5,205 nucleotides of DNA from RYN-433 sp036558265 (GTDB lineage Bacteria > Planctomycetota > Phycisphaerae > Tepidisphaerales > Tepidisphaeraceae). The position numbers and the translations under genes are program-made. The notes beneath the pieces are model-generated. The model was not told where the DNA came from. It made no database searches and worked only from the letters and a program-made list of their open reading frames with translations. Positions 1 through 5,205 of this stretch are shown here, one piece after another. Numbering within the stretch: position 1 is the first letter of the stretch; every line of letters starts with the position of its first letter. The stretch spans positions 1 through 5,205 of the forward strand of contig DATBFY010000751.1 in assembly GCA_036558265.1 (NCBI GenBank), given 5' to 3'.

Positions 1-2
1 CC

Positions 3-443
3 GACACCCAGTTCGCCACCTTCGATTTCGGCGACAAGGTCATCCACTGGGAGGGCCGAAGCTGCCACCCCCGCGGCGTCGAGACCGGCGGCGGCTTCGG
101 CATCGCCTTCTACGGCGACCAGGGCTCCCTCATAATCGATAGCGGCGGCTACACGATCTACGACCTGAAGAACAAGGTGGTCGAGAAGGTGGCGGGCCCC
201 GGCGGCGAGGCCGGCCACCTCCAGAACTTCATCGACGCCGCCCGCGCCAAGGACTACTCCAAGCTCCGCGCCCCGGTCCACGAAGCCGTCGCCAGCGTGC
301 TGCTGTGCCACCTGGCGAACATCTCCCAGCGTACCGGCCGCGTGATCCACCTCGATCCGGCCGCCAAAAAGATCACAGGCGACGACGATGCCGCCAAGCT
401 TTGGAGACGCGAATACCGCGCGGGGTGGGAACCCAAGGTGTGA
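3..443 (+). CDS. Gfo/Idh/MocA family oxidoreductase, C-terminal part (5' end outside window)
   Basis: The reading frame is open from the window edge to a TGA at 441-443 and gives the last 146 residues of a protein that starts upstream. The segment GGGFGIAFYGDQGSLIID followed by a Tyr-rich strand matches the beta-sheet of the C-terminal substrate/dimerisation domain of Gfo/Idh/MocA dehydrogenases. The ending is typical of planctomycete members: NFIDAARAKDYSKLRAPV, then LCHLANISQRTGRVIHLDP, then an ITGDDDA stretch and YRAGWEP. The family uses NAD(P) to oxidise or reduce sugars, inositols and related polyols. The N-terminal Rossmann fold and the catalytic EKP-type motif lie outside the window, so cofactor, substrate and export signal cannot be judged. 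The gene lies 42 nt before a DUF6807 gene on the same strand and may be co-transcribed with it. Family assignment is firm; specific activity is unknown. Confidence 0.9.
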   Translation, partial: DTQFATFDFGDKVIHWEGRSCHPRGVETGGGFGIAFYGDQGSLIIDSGGYTIYDLKNKVVEKVAGPGGEAGHLQNFIDAARAKDYSKLRAPVHEAVASVLLCHLANISQRTGRVIHLDPAAKKITGDDDAAKLWRREYRAGWEPKV

Positions 444-450
444 CGAAGCT

Positions 451-510
451 CCAATTACCAATTCTCAAATCACAAACGAATTCAAATGACCAATGCTCCA
501 ATGACCAAAA
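451..510 (+). repeat. AT-rich intergenic repeat-like segment carrying the DUF6807 start codon
   Basis: This stretch is strikingly AT-rich against GC-rich surroundings. It is internally repetitive: CCAATTACCAATT at its left end, and ATGACCAATG...CCAATGACCAA at its right end. Sequences of this style (in reverse reading, strings like 'GHWSIGH') recur between genes in many planctomycete genomes, so it probably belongs to a dispersed repeat family; that part is recalled knowledge and not shown by this window, which has a single copy. It contains both candidate ATG codons (486 and 501) of the downstream gene and has no recognisable Shine-Dalgarno. Confidence 0.5.
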
Positions 511-1466
511 CATCCCGTCATTTCTTCCTTCTCTGTGTCCTCTGTGTGCTCTGTGGTAAATCCACCGCGCAAGTCGCCAAACCGGTGCCGCGCTTGCAGA
601 TCGTTCCGCAGCCGTATGACCAAGCCGCGTTCGTGCGGGATGACACCGAGATCGCGCGTTATCACTTCGGTCCCACGCTGCATCGTCCGTTCGTGTTCCC
701 CATCGTTGGCCCCTCCGGCCGCAGCCTCACCCGCATGGGCCACCCGCGCGACCCGCAGTCGCACTCGCATCACAACTCGGTCTGGATCGCCCACCACTCG
801 GTCAACGGCGTGTCGTTCTGGGAAGATCAGGGCAAGGGCCGCATCGTCCACCAGCGGATCGAGAACTACGAAGACCAGGGCGAGACGAGCTGGATCAGCA
901 CGGTCAACCACTGGGTCGATACGTCGAGCAACAAGGTGCTGATGCTCGAGCGCCGGCGCACGGCTGTTCAACTGCTGCCAAACAACGAATGGATGCTCCT
1001 GCTGGACCTCCAGCTTGAGGCCCCGGCCGACCAGCCGGTCACGCTGGGCAAGACCCCCTTTGGCCTGGTCGGCCTGCGCGTGGCCAAGACGATCGGCGTG
1101 AACGACGGCGGCGGTCAGATCCGCGATTCGGCCGGCAAGACCGGCGAGAAGGAAATATTCTGGCAGCCCGCCAAATGGTGCGATTACAGCGGCCCGATCC
1201 GCGAGGGCGTGACCGCGGGCATCACCCTCATGGATCACCCGGCCAACCCCAATCACCCGAGCATTTTCCACGTCCGCAGCGACGGCTGGATGGGCGCGAG
1301 CCTGACCCAGGCCGCCGAGCGCGTGATCGAGCCAGGCAAGCCACTGCGGTTGCGTTACGGGCTTTACGTCCACGCCGGCGCCCCGGCCATCGCGGAGCTT
1401 GAGAAGCGATGGGACGAGTTTGCCAAAACGACGCTTCCCGATCTCGAACCGAAGAAGAAAAAGTAA
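486..1466 (+). CDS. DUF6807 (PmoA-like) family protein, predicted secreted
   Basis: The product is 326 residues from ATG 486, or 321 from the in-frame ATG 501; neither start has a visible Shine-Dalgarno. The shorter form gives a cleaner signal peptide: basic n-region (KTSRH), hydrophobic core of Phe/Leu/Cys/Val at residues 13-24 (numbered from 486), then KSTA|Q with a plausible signal peptidase I site after Ala28. The mature part shows the family's hallmarks: RPFVFPIVGPSG (67-78), TRMGHPRD (82-89), the His-rich SHSHHNSVWIAHHSVNG (92-108) and FWED (111-114), then a GLRVAKTIG strand (196-204), ITLMDHPANPNHP (246-258) and GWMGASL (267-273). Family members are annotated as DUF6807 or 'methane oxygenase PmoA'; the latter name is misleading, since this is not particulate methane monooxygenase. 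Biochemical function is unknown to me. The conserved His cluster could bind a metal or sugar (inference). The protein ends in a Lys-rich tail. The partner dehydrogenase upstream and the secreted hydrolase 23 nt downstream suggest carbohydrate-related work outside the cytoplasm. Confidence 0.88.
   Translation: MTNAPMTKTSRHFFLLCVLCVLCGKSTAQVAKPVPRLQIVPQPYDQAAFVRDDTEIARYHFGPTLHRPFVFPIVGPSGRSLTRMGHPRDPQSHSHHNSVWIAHHSVNGVSFWEDQGKGRIVHQRIENYEDQGETSWISTVNHWVDTSSNKVLMLERRRTAVQLLPNNEWMLLLDLQLEAPADQPVTLGKTPFGLVGLRVAKTIGVNDGGGQIRDSAGKTGEKEIFWQPAKWCDYSGPIREGVTAGITLMDHPANPNHPSIFHVRSDGWMGASLTQAAERVIEPGKPLRLRYGLYVHAGAPAIAELEKRWDEFAKTTLPDLEPKKKK
531..557 (+). repeat. three 9-bp tandem units encoding the signal-peptide core
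   Basis: Three adjacent units read CTCTGTGTC, CTCTGTGTG and CTCTGTGGT. They are in phase with the DUF6807 reading frame and encode Leu-Cys-Val, Leu-Cys-Val, Leu-Cys-Gly, which is most of the hydrophobic core of the signal peptide. The tract is preceded by a pyrimidine-rich run (TTTCTTCCTT, 521-530). On the opposite strand it reads as the ACAGAG-type tandem motif often seen between genes in planctomycetes and some other bacteria (recalled, not demonstrated here). Confidence 0.85.
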
Positions 1467-1476
1467 ACCTGATTTC

Positions 1477-1481
1477 AGGAG
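1477..1481 (+). promoter_or_regulatory. Shine-Dalgarno AGGAG for the secreted hydrolase
   Basis: AGGAG ends 8 nt before GTG 1490, an ideal spacing. It decides the start: the more upstream in-frame ATG at 1409 lies inside the DUF6807 gene and would place an unrelated, charged 27-residue extension ahead of what is otherwise a standard signal peptide. Confidence 0.85.
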
Positions 1482-1489
1482 ACCCCCGC

Positions 1490-3475
1490 GTGAACACCCG
1501 ATTACTCGTGATCCTGCTGTCCGTTTTCTCGACCGCCGCCGCGCTCGCCCAGGCGCCTGACGACCTTTCGAAGGTCAAACCGATCCCGCCCCCCGGCAAG
1601 CCGCTCGCCGCCGCCGATCGCACTGAACTGGAATCCGGCGTGGCCAAACTGGGTGACCAGCTCACCGCGCTCCAGCAGGAGCTCAAGGACAAGCCCGACC
1701 TGCTCGCCCTCCTGCCGGACGTCCAGATCTATCACAACGCCGTCCGCTACCCGCTCGTGTACAACGAGCCGATCGACCCCAAGGCCGCGCGGCAGGCGCT
1801 GGCGGATGCCGGCGCCCGCATCAAGCAACTCCGCGACGGCAAGCCGCAGTGGATCAACCAGACCGGACCACGCGGCTACGTCTCGAAAATTGACGGTTCG
1901 GTCCAGCCGTACGTCCTGGTCGTGCCTGACAACTACAACCCCGCCGACAAGGCCACCAAATACCGCTTCGACTTCTGGTGCCACGGCCGCGGTGAGGACC
2001 TGATGGAGCTGAAGTTCATCCGCTCGAAGGAGCTCGCACCCAAGGACCATTTCGCCGTCAACCTCTACGGCCGCTACTGCAACGCCAACAAGTTCGCCGG
2101 CGAGATCGACCTGCTGGAAGCTTTGGACGACGTCAAGCGCCGCTATCCGGTGGACGAGAACCGCCTGGTGGACATCGGTTTCTCGATGGGCGGCGCCGCC
2201 GCATGGCAGTTCGCGGTGCATTACACCGACCTCTTCGCCGCCGCCTCGCCCGGCGCGGGATTCTCCGAATCGCGCGAGTTCCTGCACATCCCGCAATCGG
2301 AGGTGGACGCGATGGCCCCGTGGGAGCGGGCGCTGTGGCACATGTACGACTGCACGGACTGGGCCGCGAACCTCGCTATGCTCCCCACGATCGCCTACGC
2401 CGGCGAGCTCGACGGCCAGAAGCAGGCCAGCGACATGATGGAAAAGGCCATGGCCGGCGAGGGCCTCAAGCTCGAGCGCCTGATCGGCCCGCAGACGAAG
2501 CACGCCTATCACAAGGAGACGCGCAAGCAGCTCGACGAGCGCCTCGCCGCCATCTGCGCCATCGGCCGAAACCCCGCGCCCGATCACGTCCGCTTCACCA
2601 CCTGGACGCTGCGGTACAACCGCATGTTCTGGGTGAGCGTTGAAGGACTGGCGAAACACTGGGAGCGGGCGCGCATCGAAGCCTCGATCACCGGCCCCGA
2701 CGCGGTGGACGTCAAGACGACAAACGTCACCGCGCTATTAGTCGACATCCCCGCCACCGCCGGTCGATTCGCGCCCGATTCGCCGGTCAACGTCACCATC
2801 GACGGGGCCAAACTCCAGGCCAAGGCCAACGCCCAGAAGGGACTGCACGCGCTCTTCGAACGAAAACCGACCGGCTGGACAAGCGCGGAACCCGGCACGG
2901 CGCACTCGGAACTGAAGAAACGCCCCGGCCTCCAGGGCCCCATCGACGACGCCTTCATGGAACCCTTCCTCATCGTCAAACCCACCGGCAAGGCGCTCAA
3001 CGACAAGGTCGGCAAGTGGGCCGCCGCCGAAGCCGACCACGCGATCCTGCACTGGCACAAGCAGTTCCGCGGCGAGGCCCGCGTCAAGAACGACACCGAC
3101 CTGACCGACGCCGACGTGCGCGATTACAACCTGATTCTCTTCGGCGACCCCTCGAGCAACGCGACACTGGCGAAAATCGCCGACAAGCTGCCGATCCGCT
3201 GGACCGGCCAGTCGATCACCGTTGGCGAAAAGACCTTCGACGCCGCGCACCACGTGCCCGCCCTGATCTATCCCAACCCCTTGAACCCCCAGCGCTACGT
3301 CGTGCTCAACAGTGGTTTCACCTTCCGCGAGCTCGACTACCTGAACAACGCGCGGCAGACGCCCAAGCTCGCGGACTACGCGGTGATCGACATCGACGCC
3401 CCCGTGACGGCCAGAGCCCCCGGAAAGATCGTCCTGGGCGGGTTCTTCGACGAGGAGTGGAAAGTTCCCCAGTAA
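1490..3475 (+). CDS. secreted alpha/beta-hydrolase, prolyl-oligopeptidase-type serine hydrolase
   Basis: From GTG 1490 the product is 661 residues. Residues 1-20 form a signal peptide (NTRLLVILLSVFSTAAALA, cut before Gln21), so it should act in the periplasm or outside. A helical N-terminal stretch (about 40-120) leads to an alpha/beta-hydrolase domain (about 138-380): PYVLVVPDNYNP (140-151), HGRGED (165-170, probable oxyanion-hole region), and the nucleophile elbow GFSMGG with Ser232. The likely triad is completed by Asp308 in GELDGQ and His338 or His341 in KHAYH. A long C-terminal module (about 385-661) carries GLQGPIDDAFM (480-490), FRGEARV (526-532), FGDPSSN (551-557) and a terminal NSGFTFRELDYLNNARQ, which recur in planctomycete and acidobacterial proteins annotated 'prolyl oligopeptidase family serine peptidase'. 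Whether it cleaves peptides or esters (for example acylated sugars) cannot be told; its neighbours make an esterase role reasonable. It follows the DUF6807 gene by 23 nt, so one operon is likely. Confidence 0.88.
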   Translation: MNTRLLVILLSVFSTAAALAQAPDDLSKVKPIPPPGKPLAAADRTELESGVAKLGDQLTALQQELKDKPDLLALLPDVQIYHNAVRYPLVYNEPIDPKAARQALADAGARIKQLRDGKPQWINQTGPRGYVSKIDGSVQPYVLVVPDNYNPADKATKYRFDFWCHGRGEDLMELKFIRSKELAPKDHFAVNLYGRYCNANKFAGEIDLLEALDDVKRRYPVDENRLVDIGFSMGGAAAWQFAVHYTDLFAAASPGAGFSESREFLHIPQSEVDAMAPWERALWHMYDCTDWAANLAMLPTIAYAGELDGQKQASDMMEKAMAGEGLKLERLIGPQTKHAYHKETRKQLDERLAAICAIGRNPAPDHVRFTTWTLRYNRMFWVSVEGLAKHWERARIEASITGPDAVDVKTTNVTALLVDIPATAGRFAPDSPVNVTIDGAKLQAKANAQKGLHALFERKPTGWTSAEPGTAHSELKKRPGLQGPIDDAFMEPFLIVKPTGKALNDKVGKWAAAEADHAILHWHKQFRGEARVKNDTDLTDADVRDYNLILFGDPSSNATLAKIADKLPIRWTGQSITVGEKTFDAAHHVPALIYPNPLNPQRYVVLNSGFTFRELDYLNNARQTPKLADYAVIDIDAPVTARAPGKIVLGGFFDEEWKVPQ

Positions 3476-3476
3476 T

Positions 3477-3494
3477 GCTGGTCCGCTGGCCAGC
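3477..3494 (+). terminator. candidate hairpin directly after the hydrolase stop codon
   Basis: GCTGGTC and GGCCAGC can form a 7-pair stem (one U-G wobble) around a 4-nt CGCT loop, beginning 2 nt after the TAA. The position suits transcription termination or mRNA 3'-end protection. No U-tract follows (TTGGCG), so it is not a textbook intrinsic terminator. Confidence 0.35.
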
Positions 3495-3503
3495 TTGGCG
3501 AAC

Positions 3504-3615
3504 CGTCATCCTGAGGGAGTCTAAGACGACCGAAGGATCTTGTTCCGAATGGGAGCCCACTTCCTTCACGGGCAGATCCTTCGTCGGCAGAACCTCCTCA
3601 TTAATCAGGATGACG
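3504..3615. repeat. 112-bp palindromic REP/MITE-like element between convergent genes
   Basis: The outer arms CGTCATCCTGA (3504-3514) and TCAGGATGACG (3605-3615) are perfect 11-bp inverted repeats. The inner arms CGAAGGATCT (3531-3540) and AGATCCTTCG (3574-3583) are perfect 10-bp inverted repeats. The element is therefore two head-to-head half-units (GTCATCCTGA...GAAGGATCT, about 36-41 bp each) around a 33-bp centre that itself contains a GCCC/GGGC pair. There is no room for a transposase. Half-units of this sort recur in planctomycete intergenic regions (recalled; only this pair is visible here). Because it lies between two gene ends it could also act as a two-way terminator or mRNA stabiliser (inference). 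Confidence 0.75.
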
Positions 3616-3666
3616 TTGGTCTCGCGGGTTGAGGAGTTCGGCGGAGCAGGGCGTTTCTGATCCAAT

Positions 3667-5130
3667 TCACGCCAGGACCTTCTCGACCACGTCCCCGTAA
3701 ACATCCGTCAACCGATAATCCCGCCCCTGGAAGTGGAACGTCAACCGCTTGTGGTCCATCCCCAGCAACTGAAGGATCGTCGCCTGCAGGTCGTGGATGT
3801 GCACCGGGTCCCTGACGACGTTGAACCCCAGCTCGTCGGTTTCGCCCAGGGTCAATCCCGCCTTGACCCCGCCGCCTGCCATCCAGACCGTGAACGCCTG
3901 CGGGTGATGATCCCGCCCGCCAGCGCGGCCCAGGGCGGCGTTGGCCTCGACCATCGGCGTGCGCCCGAACTCCCCGCCCCAGACGACCAGCGTGTCATCG
4001 AGCAGCCCGCGCGCCTTCAGGTCCTTCACCAGCGCCGCCGACGCCTGGTCCGTCGCGCCGCATGCCTTCTTCAGCCCGCCCGCCACGTCGCTGTGGTGGT
4101 CCCAGTCCTCGTGGTAGAGGTTCACGAAGCGCACGCCCCGCTCGATCAGCCGCCGCGCCAGCAGACAGTTGTTCGCGAACGACGCCTCCCCCGGCTTGGC
4201 GCCGTACATCGCCAGCGTCTCTTTCGACTCCTTCGAGATGTCCATCAGCTCCGGCGCACTCTCCTGCATGCGGTAGGCCAGCTCGTACGCGTTGATGCGC
4301 GTGGCGATCTCCGGGTCGCCGACCACGTCCAGCCGCTTGCGGTTGAGCGCGCCGATCAGGTCGAGCGAATCGCGCTGCAACCGGTCGTCCACGCCCGGCG
4401 GATTGGTCACGCCCAAAATCGGATCACCCTTCGAGCGGAAGTTCACGCCCTGGTACACGGTCGGCAGGAACCCGCACCCCCAGTTCGCCGGCCCGCCGCT
4501 GGTCCCCTTGGCGCTGGTGAGCACGACAAAGCCCGGCAGATCCTCGGCCTCCGAGCCCAGCCCATACGTCACCCACGAGCCCATCGCCGGCCGACCTGGC
4601 TGCGGCGATCCGGTGTTCAAGAAGATCTGCCCCGGCGAGTGGTTGAACTGGTCGGTGTGGCACGACTTGATGATGCACAGGTCATCCGCCACGCTCGCCA
4701 GGTGCGGGAGCACTTCGCTCAGTTCCGCCCCGGACTGCCCGTGCCGGGCGAACTTGAACCGCGGCGCCATGATCGCCGCGTTCCGCTGGATGAACGCGTA
4801 GCGCTGGTTCTTGACGATCTCGGCCGGCACGGGCTTGCCGTCGTATTTCACCAGCGTCGGCTTGTGATCGAACAGGTCGAGCTGGCTGGGCGCGCCGGCC
4901 ATGAACAGGTAGATCACGCGCTTGGCTTTGGCGGGAAAGTGAGCGGGCTTGGGCGCGAGCGGATTGCGCGGCAGCGGCGACGCCGACGTCGATCCTTGTG
5001 CGTTGGCGAATGCGCGATCGCCCAGCAGGAGTGACGCCAGCGCGATCTTCCCGACCCCGATCCCGCACGTGCCGAAAAAGTGGCGGCGGGTGACGCGCTC
5101 GCGAAGGGCCTGAAATTCCCACGGCTTCAT
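3667..5130 (-). CDS. DUF1501 domain-containing protein, Tat-exported
   Basis: A complete 487-residue protein, the usual length for the family. The N-terminus has a twin-arginine motif, TRRHFF with Arg15-Arg16, a hydrophobic stretch GIGVGKIALASLLLG (23-37) and a likely cut after Ala44 (ANA|Q), so it should be exported folded through Tat. Family landmarks follow: MAGAPSQLDLFDHKP (77-91), HTDQFNHSPGQIFLNTG (158-174), HEDWDHH (340-346), GGEFGRTP (385-392), GRDHHP (405-410), HIHDLQATILQLLG (444-457) and a QGRDYRLTDVYG tail (468-479). DUF1501 is related to the alkaline-phosphatase/sulfatase fold; the Asp/His clusters at 340-346 and 407-409 are where metal ligands would be expected (inference). No enzymatic activity is established that I know of. 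In planctomycetes the gene is regularly paired with a PSD1/DUF1553 cytochrome-like gene, as here, 5 nt downstream of it. ATG 5130 is supported by a strong Shine-Dalgarno and by the position of the Tat motif. The stop is TGA 3669-3667. Confidence 0.93.
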   Translation of the reverse strand: MKPWEFQALRERVTRRHFFGTCGIGVGKIALASLLLGDRAFANAQGSTSASPLPRNPLAPKPAHFPAKAKRVIYLFMAGAPSQLDLFDHKPTLVKYDGKPVPAEIVKNQRYAFIQRNAAIMAPRFKFARHGQSGAELSEVLPHLASVADDLCIIKSCHTDQFNHSPGQIFLNTGSPQPGRPAMGSWVTYGLGSEAEDLPGFVVLTSAKGTSGGPANWGCGFLPTVYQGVNFRSKGDPILGVTNPPGVDDRLQRDSLDLIGALNRKRLDVVGDPEIATRINAYELAYRMQESAPELMDISKESKETLAMYGAKPGEASFANNCLLARRLIERGVRFVNLYHEDWDHHSDVAGGLKKACGATDQASAALVKDLKARGLLDDTLVVWGGEFGRTPMVEANAALGRAGGRDHHPQAFTVWMAGGGVKAGLTLGETDELGFNVVRDPVHIHDLQATILQLLGMDHKRLTFHFQGRDYRLTDVYGDVVEKVLA

Positions 5131-5135
5131 CGCAA

Positions 5136-5205
5136 CTACTCCTTCGTAATCGTCTCATCCAGGTTCAACAGCGCCCGCGCGACCGTCGTCCACGCCGCGA
5201 CCTCG
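5136..5205 (-). CDS. PSD1/DUF1553 family protein, extreme C-terminus (5' part outside window)
   Basis: Reading leftward from the window edge gives 22 codons and a TAG stop at 5138-5136. The tail WTTVARALLNLDETITKE matches the conserved end of planctomycete PSD1 and DUF1549/DUF1553 proteins (commonly ending in a VARVLLNLDEFITRE-like string). These are large secreted proteins that often carry an N-terminal cytochrome-c-like CXXCH domain. Only the tail is seen, so haem binding and full length cannot be checked. The stop lies 5 nt before the DUF1501 start, and the DUF1501 Shine-Dalgarno falls inside its last codons; this gene pairing independently supports the assignment. Confidence 0.8.
   Translation of the reverse strand, partial: EVAAWTTVARALLNLDETITKE
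5139..5144 (-). promoter_or_regulatory. Shine-Dalgarno AAGGAG for DUF1501, inside the upstream gene
   Basis: On the minus strand AAGGAG forms the last two sense codons (Lys-Glu) of the upstream PSD1-type gene and sits 8 nt before ATG 5130. The ribosome that ends the upstream gene is therefore positioned over the next start, which suggests translational coupling and balanced output of the two proteins. Confidence 0.85.

Noticed and set aside
534..557. Lipoprotein signal (lipobox) around the Cys residues of the DUF6807 leader
   Set aside because: The residues before each Cys (CVL or equivalent) do not fit the usual lipobox, which needs Gly/Ala/Ser just before Cys; a signal peptidase I site at STA|Q fits better.
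451..557. CRISPR array or phage attachment site
   Set aside because: The repeats are too short and directly adjacent, with no spacers of even length, no cas genes and no integrase or tRNA nearby.
465..1373. 302-codon minus-strand open frame opposite DUF6807, ending in a repeat-like peptide
   Set aside because: Antisense shadow of DUF6807. Its TEHTEDTEKE-like segment comes from the reverse reading of the 9-bp tandem tract, a common source of false gene calls.
486..1466. Particulate methane monooxygenase subunit, as the family nickname 'PmoA' suggests
   Set aside because: There are no multiple transmembrane helices and no pMMO motifs; it is a soluble secreted protein with DUF6807 hallmarks.
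1409..1489. Upstream ATG start for the serine hydrolase
   Set aside because: It overlaps the DUF6807 gene by 58 nt and adds a polar extension before a standard signal peptide; GTG 1490 has an ideal Shine-Dalgarno.
1502..2659. 385-codon open frame on the minus strand opposite the serine hydrolase
   Set aside because: No domain or signal peptide is visible and its composition is that of an antisense shadow; the plus strand carries the catalytic motifs, signal peptide and Shine-Dalgarno.
3318..3704. Open frames across the convergent intergenic region on both strands (3016-3660 plus, 3318-3704 minus)
   Set aside because: They run through the palindromic element and out of frame through the hydrolase gene; peptides such as VILRESKTTEGS are translated repeat DNA.
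3733..5034. 433-codon open frame on the plus strand opposite DUF1501
   Set aside because: The translation is rich in Arg, Pro, His and Val with no recognisable domain, as expected from the antisense of a GC-rich gene, while the minus-strand frame encodes an unmistakable DUF1501 protein.

Overview
The window looks like a high-GC chromosomal segment from a member of the Planctomycetota. The evidence is the combination of a Gfo/Idh/MocA oxidoreductase, a DUF6807 ('PmoA-like') protein, a secreted alpha/beta-hydrolase of the prolyl-oligopeptidase type, and the DUF1501 plus PSD1/DUF1553 pair, which is a hallmark of planctomycete genomes. Intergenic repeats of the kind common in that phylum also support it. 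Class or genus cannot be fixed from this sequence.

Layout. On the plus strand, positions 3-443 hold the C-terminal part of a Gfo/Idh/MocA oxidoreductase. A short AT-rich, repeat-like spacer follows, then a DUF6807 protein (486-1466), a good Shine-Dalgarno, and a secreted serine hydrolase that most likely starts at GTG 1490 and ends at 3475. The last two genes are 23 nt apart and probably share a transcript, perhaps with the oxidoreductase 42 nt upstream. Positions 3476-3666 are a convergent intergenic region with a small hairpin just after the hydrolase stop and a 112-bp palindromic element (11-bp and 10-bp inverted arms). On the minus strand, 5130-3667 encodes a complete Tat-exported DUF1501 protein. 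It is preceded by the last 22 codons of a gene whose C-terminus matches the PSD1/DUF1553 family (stop at 5138-5136). Its Shine-Dalgarno lies inside that upstream gene, so the two are likely translationally coupled.

How the genes may work together. The plus-strand set pairs an NAD(P)-type sugar dehydrogenase family protein with two predicted secreted proteins, which fits carbohydrate or natural-product breakdown; the exact substrate cannot be read from the sequence. The minus-strand pair is a common planctomycete export/envelope module of unknown biochemical role.

I see no convincing undescribed system here. The most interesting points are at repeats: the DUF6807 start codon and signal peptide appear to be built from an intergenic repeat, including three in-frame 9-bp tandem units that encode the hydrophobic core, and a palindromic REP/MITE-like element sits exactly between the convergent genes.
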